DNA of 64,000 nt from Aselliscus stoliczkanus (taxonomy: Eukaryota; Chordata; Mammalia; Chiroptera; Hipposideridae), in assembly GCA_033961575.1 (NCBI GenBank), contig CM066737.1:47158771-47222770 (forward strand), given 5' to 3'. Below the pieces are notes generated by a model. That model was not told the origin of the DNA and searched no databases. It worked only from the letters and a program-made list of their open reading frames with translations. Below are positions 22,312-34,304 of the stretch, one piece after another. The translations under genes and the position numbers were made by a program. Numbering within the stretch: position 1 is the first letter of the stretch; each line of letters starts with the position of its first letter.

Positions 22312-24480
22312 CTAGACTTTTTCTGTCTGACTTATTTTGCTTAGCATTATAATCTCAAGACCCATCCACGTTGTCGCACATGGCACTATTTCATCTTTTC
22401 TTATGGCAGAATAGTATTCTATTGTATATAAATACCACAACGTCTTCGTTGAATCATCTATTGAAGGACACTTTTTGTTGGCCACCTTAAATAAAGCTGC
22501 AATGAACATCGGAGTACATATATCTTTGTGGATAAATGTTTTCAGATATTTGGGATAGATACCCAGGTAGATTGCTTGGTCATATGGTAATTCCATTCTT
22601 AGTTTTCTGAGGAATCTCCACACTGCCTTCCACTGCTGCTGCACCAATCTGCATTCCCACCAACAGTGTATGAGGGTCCCTTTTTCTCCACAGCTTCTCC
22701 AACACTTGCTATTATTTGTATTTTTGATGATAGCCATTCTAACTGGTGTGAGGTGATATCTCATTGTAGTTTTCATTTGTATTTCTCTAATGATTAGTGA
22801 TGTTGAGCATTTTTTCATGTCTATTGTTTATTATCATGTTCTCATGGGAGAAATGACTACTCAGGTCCTCTGCCTTTTTAAAATTGGATTGTTTTTTTAT
22901 TTGTTGTTGAGTTGTATGAGTTTCTTATATATTTTGAATATTAGCCCTTTATTGGAAGCATTGTTTATGAAAATATTCTCCCATTCAGTTGGTTGCCTCT
23001 TTATTTTGTGAATAGTTTCTGTTGCTGTCCAGAATCTTTTAAGTTTGATACAGTCCCATTTGTTTTTTGTGTTTTTAGCTTTTACTTCCCTTGCCTTTGA
23101 AATCAAAATCATAAAATGCTCTTTGAACCCAAGGTCCATAAGTTTCGTACCTATGTTTTCTTCTATGGAGCTAATTGTTGCAGGTCTTATGTTCAGATCT
23201 TTGAATCATTTTGAATTATTTGATACACAATGACAGATAGCAGTCTAATTTCCTTTTTTTGCATGTGGCTTTTCAATTCTCCAAGCACCATTTATTGAAA
23301 ATACTGTCTTTCCTCCATTGTATGTTTTTGGATTCTCTGTAAAAAATTATTTGTCCATGTTTATGTAGGCTTATTTCTGGCTTCTCAATTCTATTTTATT
23401 GGTCTGTGTGTCTGTTCTTCTGCCAACACCATACTGTGTTGATTATTGTTGCCCTGTAGTACAAGCTGAAGTCAGGGAGTGTGATATCTTCAGCATTGTT
23501 CTTTTTTCTCAGGACTACTTTGGCTAGTCGGGGTCTTTTGTGGTTCCATAAAAATGTGATGATATTTGTTCTATTTCTTTTAAAAATGCCATTGGGATTT
23601 TGATGGGGATTGCATTAAATCTGTATATTGCTTTGGGTAATATGGTCATTTTAACTATGTTAATTTTTCCAATCCATGAACATAAAATATGTTTCCATTT
23701 CTTTAAGTCATCTCCAGTTTTTTTAAAAAATGTATTATAGTTTTCCGTGTATAGGTCTTTCACATCACTTTGTTAAGTTTATTTCTGGGTATTTTATTCT
23801 TTTTGTTGCAATTGCAAAAGGAATTTCTTTTTAAATTTCTTTTCTGTGGTTTCTTTGTTAGTATATAGGAATGCAATGGACTTTTGGTGGTTGATTTCAT
23901 AGCCAGCAACTTTACTGTATTTGTTTACTGTTTCTAATAGCTTTTTGATGGAGTTTTTATGGTATTCTATATATAGCATCATGTCATCTGCAAAAAATGA
24001 CAATTTGTCTTCTTCATTCCCAATTTGGAAACCTTTTGTTCCTTTCTCTTGCCTGATTCCTCTGGCTAGGACTTTCAATACTATGTTGAAAAGGAGAGGT
24101 GATAGAGGACAGCCTGTGTTCCTAAACATAGTGCAAAGAACTTCAGTTTTTCACTGTCAATTATGATATTAGCTGAGGATTTCTCATATATGGCCTTTAG
24201 TATGGTAAGGTATTTTCCTTCTATACCCATTTTTTCAGTGTTTTAATCATAAATGGATGTTGTATCTTGTCAAACGATGTCTCTGTATCAATTGATATAA
24301 TCATATGCTTTTTGTCTTTTTTTTTTGAGGTGTATCGCATTGTTCGATTTGCTTATGTTGAATCATCCTTCTACAACTGGGATGGAACCCAACTGGTCAT
24401 GATGTAAAATCTTTTCAATGCAATGTTGCATTCAATTTGCTAGATTTCCATTTAGGATTTTTGCATCTGTATTCATTAGA
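22312..24480 (-). pseudogene. L1-g ORF2 remnant (RT to C-terminus)
   Basis: Frames at 23794-24129 encode the RT catalytic core, with [10 protein letters not shown] visible. Those at 23524-23763, 22897-23139 and 22312-22818 continue the thumb and C-terminal domain (for example PIYLG-like and [13 protein letters not shown] text). Frameshifts and stops separate them. RT would copy L1 RNA; this copy cannot. Confidence 0.8.
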
Positions 24481-24549
24481 GATATCAGTCTGTTTTTTCT
24501 TTTTCTTTTTTTTTTTTTAATTGTAAAAAAGGTTTTTTCCCCCCCATAT

Positions 24550-24554
<5 letters not shown>

Positions 24555-24588
<34 letters not shown>

Positions 24589-24593
24589 TACTT
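24555..24593. repeat. (TTTA)n microsatellite in an L1 tail
   Basis: About ten TTTA units at the tail of L1-h. Confidence 0.9.
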
Positions 24594-25258
24594 TTAATTA
24601 GCTTCAGGTGTACAACAAAGTGCAATAGTTATACTTTTTACCCCTCAAAGTGACAATCCCCCTCCCCCAATTCTCCCCTCACACTCCTCCCCCCCCATAT
24701 CATACTATCTATTACAATTCCTTTGACTCCCTTCCACCATATAATCCACATCCCGTGACTGTCTATATATTCAATTACAGTTGGTATACAATATTATACA
24801 ACATCAATTTCAGGTATACAGTGTCGTGATCAAGCCTCTACTCCATCCATGAAGTGGTCTCCATAACAAAACATGTGACCATCTGACACCCCACAAAATT
24901 TTAACAACATTATATTCCCCGAACTGTCTTTCATATCCCTGTGACAATACTGTAGTTACCTGTTTATGCTGTCTAATCGCTTCCCCTTCTCCCTCATCCC
25001 CACCCCCCTCCCAACCAGCAACCCTGTTTTTCCTCTGTATCTATGAGACTGTTTCTGTTTCCTTTGCTCATTTATTCAGTTTTTCAAATTCCACATATAA
25101 GTGAGATCATATGGTATTTGACTTTCTCTGACTGACTTATTTCACTTAACATAATAGTCTCTAGGTCCATCCATATCGTTGCAAATGATACGATTTCATT
25201 TTTCTTTATAGCAGAGTAATACTCCATTGTATAAATCTACCACTGTTTCTTAATCCAG

Positions 25259-26308
25259 TCATCTACTGATGGGCATTTCGGTTGTTTCCCAAGTCTTGGC
25301 TATTGTAAATAGCACTGCAATAAACATAGGGGTGCATATATTTTTTTGAATTAGCGTCTTGGATTCCTCTGCATAGATACCCAAGAGTGGAATTGCTGGG
25401 TCATACGGCAGTTCCATTTCCAGTGTTTTGAGATACATCCATACTGATTTCCATAATGGCTGCACCAATTTGTAGTCCCACCAACAGTGCAGCAGGATTC
25501 CTTTTTTCCACACCTTCGCCAGCACTTGTTGTTTGTTGATTTATTGATGATAGCCATTCTGACCGGAGTAGGTGGTATCTCATTGTGGTTTTTATTTGCA
25601 TTTCTCTGATGATTAGTGAGGTTGAACATTTTTTCATATGGTTGGCCATCTGCATGTCCTCTTTAGAGAAATGCCTCCTCATATCCTCTGCCCATTTTTT
25701 AATTGGGTTGTTTGTTTTTTTGATGTTGAGTTGCATGTGTGTTTTACAAATTTTTGATATCAACCCCTTATCAGATATACCGTTGGCAAATATCTTCTCC
25801 CATTCAGTAGGCTGCCTTTTTGTTTTATTGATGATTTTCTTTGCTGTGCAAGAACTTTTAAGTTTGATGTAATCCCACATGTTCATTTTTTCTTTTATTT
25901 CCCTTTCCCGAGGGGATAAATCAGTAAAATATTACTCAGGGTAATCTCTGAAAACTTACTCCCTATGTTTTCTTCTAGGGGTTTTATGGTTTCAGGTCTT
26001 ACATTTAAGTCTTTAATCCATTTTGAGTTTGTTCTCATATATGGTGTAAGTAGCTGGTCCAGTTTCATTTTTTTGCATGTGTCAGTACAATTTTCCCAGT
26101 ACCATTTATTCAATAGATTATCTTTACTCCAGTGTAAATTCTTGCTTCCTTTGTCAAAGATTAAATGACCATATATAGATGGGTTTATTCCTGGGCTCTC
26201 TATTCTATTCCATTGGTCTATGTGTCTGTTTTTATGCCGGTACCACACTGTTTTGATTACTGTAGCCTGGTAGTATATTTTGATGTCAGGTAGTGTGATG
26301 CCTCCCAC
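25259..26308 (-). pseudogene. L1-h ORF2 C-terminal remnant
   Basis: Three overlapping frames (25895-26308, 25401-25886, 25259-25525) encode successive parts of the ORF2 C-terminal domain, from [13 protein letters not shown] to GIYAEESKTLIQKNI. They are separated by frameshifts. No endonuclease or RT core is present. Confidence 0.8.
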
Positions 26309-26549
26309 TTTGTTCTTATGTCACAACATTGCCATAGCTATTCAGGGTCTTTTGTGGCTGCATATACATTTTAGGATTCTATGTTCTTTTTCTTCTTTTT
26401 TTAAAGTGTTTATTTTTCTTTTTTACCCTTTATGTTTTAAGTGTATAGTGTCTTATTTGGTGTAGTGATTGCCATTTCCTGCTTGTGTCTATCTGTTTGT
26501 AATACTACTCATGGTTTTGTATTCTTTTGACTTTTTGTTTCAGGTCAAA

Positions 26550-27200
26550 TAGCCTCCTTCAGTATTTCTTGTACTGCAGGTCATGTGTTTGAAAATTACC
26601 TCAGTTTCTGTATGTCTGGAAAGGTCTTTATTTCTCCTTCATATCTGAAGGATATCTTTCCTGGATACATTATTCTTGGCTCATGATTTCTCTCTTTCAA
26701 TAGTTTGAATATTTGATTCCATTCCCTCCTGACTTGTAGAGTTTTTGCTGAAAAATCTGATGATAATCTAATGGGTTTTCCTTTGTAGGTTACCATCTTC
26801 TTTTCCCTGGCTGCCTTGTTTCTTTGTTGTTCATTTTTGACAGCTTCAGTACAATATGCCTTGGGGAAGACCTGTTTGGGTGAGGTAATTAGGTGTCCTA
26901 TTTGTTTCTTGAATTTGACTATTCAGTTCTTTCCACAAGTTTGTGAAGTTCTCATCAACTTTTTGTTTGAATAAAATCTGTTCCCTTCTCCCTTTCTTGT
27001 CCTTCTGGTATGCCCATTGTTTTTATATTCCTCTTTCTGATGGAGTCAGGACGTTCTTGTAGAGTTTGTTCATTTCTTTTAACTCATAATCTCTCTGTTC
27101 TGTGCTCTGTGTCATTTCAAGTTTTCTATCTTTGATGTCACTGATTCTTTCCTCTATCTGTTCAGCTCTATTACCTAAGCTGGCTATTTAATTCTTTTTT
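26550..27200 (-). pseudogene. L1-g ORF1 remnant
   Basis: The 66-codon frame at 26596-26796 encodes the ORF1p C-terminal domain (VTYKGKPIRLSSDFS, MYPGKISFRYEGEI). The YPxKxSF-like motif is seen. The rest toward 27200 is frameshifted coiled-coil region. Confidence 0.75.
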
Positions 27201-27247
27201 TCTGTTATTGAGTACTTAATCTCCAGAAATTCTAGTTGGTTCTTTTT

Positions 27248-27367
27248 ATTTTTATTTTATTTATTTAGTTTTTGAGGGCAGTGTTACTGGCCCTCATATG
27301 TGGGACCTGAACCAGGGCCGCTGGCTTCCCAAGTCAGTGCTTAACCACCGTGCCACTCGGCTGACCC
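27248..27367 (-). mobile_element. Short VES-type SINE, antisense
   Basis: Reverse VES head CCACTCGGCTGACCCC at the right end; TAGTTGGTTCTTTTT and TATTTGGTTCTTTTT flank it. Confidence 0.9.
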
Positions 27368-28624
27368 CTATTTGGTTCTTTTTAAAATTTCAGTCTCTTT
27401 GGTAAAATGTTCATGTTGTTCTTTGATTGTGTTTCTGAGTTCATTCAACTCCCTGTCTGTGTTTTCTTGTATCTTATTGAGTTTTTTTCAGAACTGAAAT
27501 TTTGAATTCTCTGTCATTTAAGTTACATATTTCCATGTCTCTAACTTCTTTTTCCGGAGACTTCATTTTCTTTCTGATCTGCCTTGTTACCTTGGTTATT
27601 CATGACATTTAATGAATTATTTTTCTTTCTAGGCATCTACAGGGGTGGGTTTTGCAACAGGTTGATAGAAATTGTTCTCTCTTTTGCTTTCTAGTAAGTG
27701 TTGGTAGAACGCTTTATTTTCTCTGTGACCACAGCCTTTGATTATCTCTCACACTATTGTGTTATATTTTCTCTCCACTTTCCATCTTCTTACACAATGA
27801 GGGATTCCCTGGAGGTGGGTTTGTCCTCTGGGAGCAGGTCACCTTGGTATCAGGGCACCACCTCCATTGGGGGATGTGGAAATCTTCTGAAATTCCTAAG
27901 CTCTCACTGCACCAGATTGAGGTCCTGTGTGTTTCAACATCTCTGTTTTCCCCTTCAGGGAACTGCCCAGATAGGTGGGGGAAGGGGCAGGGTGGGTTGT
28001 GAGAGGTGGCTCTGAGCAATAGTGGCAACGACCAGCACAGCAAATCCTGCACCCAAGCATCTCTCCCCTTTTCCGGAATTAGTTTTGCCATGAGTTCATG
28101 GTGGCAGACTGCAACTCTCAGAACTGCAAATATTCTGGGGTTTTTTGAATCAGACTCTTCTACTGTTCTGCTTCTAGGACTGGGGAGATGGTGGTGGGGC
28201 GGCCTCTGGGAAGGTGAGGAGGGGCAGACTAAGCTTCATGCCTATGACTTCTGACCTCTGCTTGGCAGGGAGGGCTTAAACCACCATTTTCACCATTCTT
28301 CTCTCAGTCTTTGCTCCGTGGTCTCTGCCATGAGGGTGGGGTTCAGTCATGCTATAATCTGATCCCTCAGGCAGGACTGTGGGCCATGAGGGTAGGACTA
28401 GCAGTCTGAATTCTGCCCTCTCTCATGACTGCTGTAGCACCCACATGAAATGAGCTCAGAGCTCTGAGCTCAGTTTGTGTTTATCCTGTGGACAGGCATG
28501 GCTGCGTCTCTATACTTCCCATTTCCTTTACTACCGCTCACACAATTTGCCCACCTTTAGATGATTTCAGTCGCGAGTATCTTATTCTTGTCTGTCTGCT
28601 GCACAGGGAGTCCTTTGTGGAATT

Positions 28625-28751
28625 ATATTTATTTATTTATGTATTTATTTATTTTTTTGAGGGCAGTGTCACTGGCCCTCATATGGGGGACCCGAACCGG
28701 GGCCGCTGGCTTCCCAAGCCAGCTCTTAACCACCACGCCACTCAGCCGGCC
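28625..28751 (-). mobile_element. Short VES-type SINE, antisense
   Basis: Reverse VES head at the right end and (TTTA)n tail at the left. CCTTTGTGGAATT (28612-28624) and CCTTTTGTGGAATT (28752-28765) flank it. It sits in the L1-g 5'UTR. Confidence 0.9.
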
Positions 28752-28926
28752 CCTTTTGTGGAATTGTAGTTGTTCGATTTGTTTTAAATTCCAGGAGAGA
28801 TTTCAAGAGGGTCATTTCAAGCTGCTTATTTTATGACATCACTTATATATATAAAATAGTAATGTAAATCCTACAACCTAATGATGTCAATCATTAGAAC
28901 AAATAAATTCTACTAGCAAAGACATT

Positions 28927-28940
28927 CAATGAGAACTCTT
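28927..28940. repeat. Left target-site duplication of L1-j
   Basis: CAATGAGAACTCTT, repeated as CAATGAAAACTGTT at 53872-53885 and exactly at 54001-54014 (the last copy made by a VES insertion). This brackets 25 kb. Confidence 0.75.
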
Positions 28941-29106
28941 TTTGGAAAAAATTAGTTTCAGGTATACAACACAGTGCAATTGTTATACTTTTTACCCCTC
29001 AAAGTGAGAACCCTCCTCCCCCAATCAATCGCCCCATTCCCCCCGATATCATACATATCTATTACAAGTCCATTGACTCCACTCCCACACTATACTCCAC
29101 ATCTGT

Positions 29107-29107
<1 letters not shown>

Positions 29108-29162
<55 letters not shown>
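29108..29162. repeat. (TA)n microsatellite
   Basis: About 27 TA units in the L1-j 3'UTR at the site where sister copies read 'ctatatattcaatta'. Confidence 0.95.
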
Positions 29163-29168
<6 letters not shown>

Positions 29169-29647
29169 ATAGTTGACATACAATATTATACAACATCAGC
29201 TTCAGGTGTACAGTGCAATGATCAAGCCTCTATTCCATCCATGAAGTGGTCTCTCTAACAAGACATGTGACCATCTAACACTCTACAAAATATTTACATT
29301 ATTAATTGTATTCCCCAAACTCTCTTTTCTATCTCTGTGGCAATATTGTAGTTACCTATTTATGTTGTCTAACCCTTTCCCTTTCTCCCTTATCTCTGCC
29401 CCCTCCCAACTAGCAACCATCAGCTTTTCCTCTATATCTCTGAGACTATTTCTGTTTATTTGCTCTTTCATTCAGCTTTTTAGATTCCACATATAAATGG
29501 CATCATATGGTATTTGTCTTTCTCCAACTGATTTATTTCACTTATCATAATAGTCTCTAGGCCAATCCATATTTCTGCAAATGGTACAATTTCATTCTTC
29601 TTTATAGCAGAGTAATACTCTGCTGTTTAAATGTACCACAGTTTCTT

Positions 29648-30272
29648 CTTTTTTTTTTTAGATATTTTATTGGGGAATTGGGGGAGGGGAAGAGCGTTGG
29701 GGAATTGGGGAAGGGGAACAGACAAGTTGCTGTCCTTATGTTCTTCAGTCTAGTTGCAGGGGACATTGCTTCACTGGCCCATGTTGGCATCATCATTGCT
29801 CTCTTCCCAGAAGAGGCAGATTGGTCGCCGGCTTCTGAATGGTCACTCACTGCGGCTATTGGCAGCTCATGCTGGCTGCCAGCCGCTCACGCTGGCTGCC
29901 GGCCACTCACTGCAGCCTATGGCAGCCCTCTGCAGCAGGGGTGCAGCCTACTCCTTTGCCGGGGCTCGCACAGCCCAGCTCCAGGTGGAGCTGTTGTTAG
30001 TTGTGGATGGCAGTGTCACTGGCCCTCATATGTGGGATATGAACCGGGGCCACTGGCGTCCCAAACCAGCTCTTAATCAATGTGCCAATGGGCTGGCCGA
30101 GTGGCTCAGTTGGTTAAGAGCTCGCTCAAGAGTGTGAGCTGAGCTCTGAGCAACAGCTGTTCGAGGCCAGCCTGAGCTGAGTTGCCGTTGAGCTGCCAAC
30201 AGGTGGCAGGATGGCTCAGCCAAAAAAAAAAAAAAAAGTAATTTCAGAATCAATGTGCCACTCGGCCGGCCC
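29648..30272 (-). mobile_element. Long VES-like SINE interrupted by Rhin-1
   Basis: 29648-30087 plus the last 12 bp (30261-30272) form one antisense long SINE ending CCACTCGGCCGGCCC. TGTACCACAGTTTCTT at 29632-29647 and 30273-30288 is its exact 16-bp duplication. Frames of about 130 codons across it are incidental. Confidence 0.9.
30088..30247 (+). mobile_element. Rhin-1-type SINE inside a long SINE
   Basis: GGGCTGGCCGAGTGGCTCAG to GGATGGCTCAGCC plus A tail. AATCAATGTGCCA lies at 30075-30087 and 30248-30260, inside the terminal part of the antisense long SINE. Confidence 0.9.
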
Positions 30273-30288
30273 TGTACCACAGTTTCTT

Positions 30289-31215
30289 AATCCAGTCATC
30301 TACCAATGAACATTTCAGTTGTTCCAAAGTCTTGACTATTGTAAATAGCGTTGCAATAAACATAAGGATGCATATATTTTTTTTCGAATTAGCATCTTGG
30401 ACTTCTCTGGATAGATACCCAAGAGTGGAATTGCTGGGTCATACAATAGTTCCATTTCTAGTTTTTTGAGATACCTCCATACTGATTTCCATACTGGCTG
30501 CACCAATCTGCAGTCCCACCAACAGTGCACCAGAGTTCCCTTGCCTATACAACCTTGCCAGCACATGTTGTTAGTTGATTTACTGATGATAGCCATTCTG
30601 ATTAGAGTGAGGTGGTATCTCATTGTGGTTTTTATTTGCATTTCTCTAATGATTAGTGAGGTTGAACATTTTTTCATAAGTCTATTGGCCAGCTGTATGT
30701 ACTCTTTAGAGAAATGCGTCTTCATGTTCTCTGCCCATTTTTCTTTTTTTTTAGCTGAGCCATCCTGCCACCTGTTGGCAGCTTAGTGGCAGCTCGGCTC
30801 GGGCTGGGCATCGAACTGCTGTTGCTCAGAGCTCAGTTCACACTCTTGAGTGAGCTCCTAACTAACTGAGCCACACAGCCGGCCCTTCTCTGCCCATTTT
30901 TTAATTGTGTTGTTTGTTTTATGGGTGTTGAGTTGAATAAGTGTTTTATAAATATTGGATATTAACCCCTTATCAGATGTATCTTTGGCAAATATCTTCT
31001 CCCATTCAGTAAGCTGCCTTTTTGTTTTATTGATGATTTCCTTTGCTGTGAAATAACTTTTAAGTTTGATGTAATTCCATGTTTATTTTTTCTTTTACTT
31101 CCCCTTCCCTTCCCTGAGGGGCTATATCAGTAAAAATATTACTCAGAGTAATGTCTGCAAATTTACTGCCTATGTTTTCTTCTAGGAGTTTTATGTTTTC
31201 AGGTCTTACATTTAA
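30289..31215 (-). pseudogene. L1-j ORF2 C-terminal remnant
   Basis: The frame 30336-30725 encodes [20 protein letters not shown] through [13 protein letters not shown], typical of the ORF2 C-terminal domain. The rest is frameshifted and interrupted by Rhin-1 at 30743-30885. It continues at 47302-47530 beyond the ERV. Confidence 0.75.
30743..30885 (-). mobile_element. Rhin-1-type SINE, antisense
   Basis: TAGCTGAGCCATCCTGCCAC at the left and GAGCCACACAGCCGGCCC at the right. TTCTCTGCCCATTTTT duplicated at 30727-30742 and 30886-30901 in L1-j ORF2. Confidence 0.9.
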
Positions 31216-31231
31216 GTCTTTAATCCATTTT
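31216..31231. repeat. Left target-site duplication of the ERV retrocopy
   Basis: GTCTTTAATCCATTTT, identical to 47286-47301. Sixteen bases is far longer than the 4-6 bp made by retroviral integrase. The right copy is followed by GAATTT, so the cut is TTTT/GA, close to the L1 endonuclease preference TTTT/AA. Confidence 0.85.
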
Positions 31232-31234
31232 TTT

Positions 31235-32269
31235 AGTGAAAAAGCAGTTTGTTAGAAAAGATAGTACACTCTAAAGAAATAGAAGCAGGCCCAAGTCTTA
31301 GAAAATGGCTCAAAGGCCCATTATTAGAAGAGAAAGTACACACCCAAGTTTTGAGAGGGAGAGCAAAGGCAAGGCTTAAAATACTTGAAGGGCTCAAAGG
31401 GGCTCCAAAAAGTGTTGACTGACCAGGACTTGGAGTTTTCATCCCTTTTTCTCTAGAATGGGTTGTTCCCCTCTGGGCATGGGACTACTTGATTGGCACC
31501 TGTGATTGACAAGTGGTTATAGTTGAAAGGGAAGTTTCTTTTGGGCGGTGGGATGTGCAGGAATGCAGAGACCCAATGTCTGCCTCTAACTTCCTGCCAT
31601 GTTTTCTCCTTGAGAGATGTGATCCCCATAAAATCTCTATGGGAAGCTGAGGGACAGGAGGTCTTTTCTTCTGTATCTGCTTCCTGCTGGGCAGGGGCAT
31701 AGAGCTGTCCCTGCCTATTGGGGGTTCACAGAACTCTCACCCTATCTGATCTCAGATGAGAAGAAGGGGTCTCGAGCTCTGCCTGTAAGACTGTGTTGGC
31801 TTCTTTGGTTGTGACTGGCAATCTTGTTGGGGTATCATCTGTATCCCCAAGGACTCTGAATGAGGAAAAATGGATTTTAATTAATAAATCTGTTAGTTCT
31901 TATGAAGCTTGTGGCCATTCAGCCTGTCACTCAGGTGGCATCATTTGCCTGGGCCCAGAATGGGTTTGGAAAAAATTATTAGGCTTACTGGCCTGCGGGA
32001 TATTAGGAAGTCACAGGCTTTCAAGTAGTTATCTGAAGCAGGGGTAGGAGATTTCTATTGTTTAGGATTCAGAAAGTGATTTACAAAGCAATCAAGAAGC
32101 AGGGAGGATAGAAGAATGCTACAATTTAGGCTAGAAGCAATCTTTCAAAGCCAGGAGCTAAGGGACTAAGAAATTAGGGAGAAGACTTAACACTTCTATA
32201 CTTAACATTTCGATAGGAAAGAAGACTTGAAAGTATTTTTTGGAGAGGCTACTCAGTTGGCCCACAACA
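31235..32269 (-). repeat. ERV 3' LTR, U3-R only
   Basis: U3 opens TGTTGTGGGCCAAC on the minus strand at 32269, directly after the purine tract GTGAGGGGGGAATG (32270-32283). R shares the text of 47082-47285 ('gcaggcccaagtc', 'ggcccattattagaagagaaa'). The copy ends at 31235, about 15 bp past AACAAA (31248-31253), the counterpart of AATAAA in the other LTR. The U5 present at 47010-47081 is missing here. Confidence 0.75.
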
Positions 32270-32386
32270 TTCCCCCCTCACAGTGGTAGTGTCTCATATC
32301 TATGAGACCATTAGTGAACTATGAAATTCCCACCCTGTTTGGTCTAGATGTGACAGTAGGATTTCTGAAATAGTAGACCGGGATCC

Positions 32387-32581
32387 CTAAGATTTGTTTA
32401 ATTGTTGGTAGATCCTGTAAGCCATATCTTTTAATGTTTTGGCAGTATCTCTGACTATGCCAAACTGATTAACATGGAAACAACAGGTTCCTAAAATAAA
32501 CATAGTTTCCCCTTTTCGGCACTGGTTCTTGGGGACTATGTTGATCTTCGGAGTCAAGTAGACTAAGGTGCAGGTCCCCAT
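32387..32581 (-). pseudogene. ERV env transmembrane-subunit remnant
   Basis: A 64-codon open stretch contains LGTCCFHVNQFGIVRDTAK, which resembles the gammaretroviral TM segment after the CX6CC disulfide motif; the upstream cysteine spacing is not intact. It lies about 100 bp upstream of the polypurine tract, too near for a full TM tail, so the 3' part of env is also shortened. Env mediates receptor binding and fusion in viruses; this piece lacks a signal peptide, surface subunit and fusion peptide. The assignment rests on one motif. Confidence 0.55.
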
Positions 32582-33796
32582 CCAATTAGCTGGAAGTCAT
32601 AGATAAGATCTAGTTCCACAGAGGAAATCCAGTATTCTAAGACAAAAGTATTAATGAGCAGTTCTGTTTGAAGAGGAGCTTAAGGTCTTCAGTTGGGTCA
32701 CAGAAACAGGAGGGGGAGTCCTGCGGAGACTTAAATTAAATGAAGTAAGTTTGATCTGAGGGAATTGGACCCAGTCATTGACTTTCTGGAGCCCAACAAT
32801 CTTTGGGGTGCTCAGAAAAATTGTAATGAGTTATTCCATATATGAACTAACTGGTTTGTTAGAGACTTTACCTATAGGACTCTACTGGTTTCAAAATACA
32901 TAAGTTTAAATAAATATTAGTAAAACTTAATTTTTAAATTTCTTGAGTAACTAAAGATCTGATGGAGACAATATAAAATAGATAATTATTTTGATGACAC
33001 ATATTCTTTGTTCTTTTGGTAAAATAAATAGTAGACCAATAGCCTAACAAACTATACCTTATTTAGCAGAGAGAGAAAACTTAACTTGAATTATATACCA
33101 GCTTATTTTGATATTTAAACTTACTCAATCAGTTGTGTTTAACTTAACCCATAACCTTAGAACCTTAATTCCTACTGGCAACTAAAAGTAACCAATATTT
33201 TGGCCGGCCAAGTGGCACGGTGGTTAGGCGCTGACTTGGGAAGCCAGCGGCCCGGATCGGGTCCCACATATGAGGGCCAGTGACACTGCCCTCATAAATA
33301 AAAACTAAAAAATAAAAGTAACCAATATTTGCATTAGCAAGTCCACAATACATTTTGTGACCATTAGAAGTACAGGTTTTTAATAAAATACAAGATATAT
33401 ATATATTAACAGATCTTAATCTTTTAGCTTTTCTGTGACAAGAGCAGTAGAACTGAAATCTTAAGTTACTAACAGATGCTTAGAAACCTCGTACAAGCAT
33501 CCATACTATATGTAATACCATCAGGAGGCAAAAACACTATATTTTATATAAAACACAGACAATCACAGATATTAGAGAAACAGAATTATTAACAATTGCA
33601 GAGAGGTCCTAAGATTTTACAATTGTCCCTACAAATTCAAAGAGATTGGAAAAAGGGCTGGGAGGTCTGGCTTGAAAGTTAGCCACTTGGATTCAAAAGT
33701 GTCTCGTTTTCCTTCAGTTACCTTAGCCTCAGGCATTCGTGGTTACAAGTGAATGAGAAGATGGGAGAAGCCCCCTTTTCTCTGAACTATCAGTTC
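32582..33796 (-). other. ERV internal sequence, unassigned
   Basis: AT-rich interval between the env motif and the L1-k insertion. No long frame survives. It may be decayed env or 3' pol, but I recognise no RT or integrase motif. It contains a VES SINE. Confidence 0.4.
33202..33313 (+). mobile_element. Short VES-type SINE inside the ERV
   Basis: GGCCGGCCAAGTGGCAC head. AAAAGTAACCAATATTT lies at 33184-33200 and 33314-33330. Confidence 0.9.
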
Positions 33797-34304
33797 AGTT
33801 TCTTTTTTTTAAAATTAGCTTCAGGTGTACAACACAGTGCAACAGTTATACTATTTACCCCTCAAACTGACAACCACCCTCCCCTAATTCTCAACCCCAC
33901 TCCTACCCCCCCATATCATACTATCTATTACAATTCCTTTGACTCCCTTCCACCGCATAATCCACATCCTATGACTATCTATATATTCAATTACAGTTGG
34001 CATACAATATTATACAACATCAATTTCAGGTATACAGTGCAGTGATCAAGCCTCTACTCCATCCCTGAACTGGTCTCCCTAACAAAACATGTGACCATCT
34101 GACACCCCACAAAATTTTTACAACATTCTTATATTCCCCAAACTGTCTTTCATATCCCTGTGACAATACTGTAGTTACCTATTTATGCTGTCTAATCTCT
34201 TCCCCTTCTCCCTCATCCCCACCCCCCTCCCAACTAGCAACCCTGTTTTTCCTCTGTATCTATGAGACTTTCTGTTTCCTTTGCTCATTCATTCAGTTTT
34301 TCAA

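Larger units (their letters stand above)
24500..26395 (-). mobile_element. L1-h: young 5'-truncated L1 inside L1-g
   Basis: The 3' end has an A-rich tail with an (AAAT)n expansion (T-rich on plus, 24500-24597). The 3'UTR includes the 'aattagcttcaggtgtacaaca' start shared with L1-d, k and j. ORF2 C-terminal third extends to about 26385, where it stops at 'gattctatgttct'. Both flanks carry a TTCTTTTTCTT-like pyrimidine word, possibly a duplication. Confidence 0.8.
22012..28842 (-). mobile_element. L1-g: minus-strand L1 lacking the middle of ORF2
   Basis: The 3'UTR starts at 22012 and ORF2 reads back from 22312 to about 24490, ending in the reverse-transcriptase region. After a younger L1 (24500-26395) the text resumes in the ORF1/ORF2 spacer (26400-26550), then ORF1 (26550-27200), then a 5'UTR that pairs with the 5'UTR of L1-c. 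It ends near 28842 at the GATGTCATA start word (reversed). About 2 kb of ORF2, covering the endonuclease and start of RT, is absent. Two VES SINEs lie in the 5' half. Confidence 0.75.

Noticed and set aside
29678..30137. 132- and 127-codon overlapping frames
   Set aside because: Both fall in the long SINE/Rhin-1 composite and reflect its GC-rich repeats.
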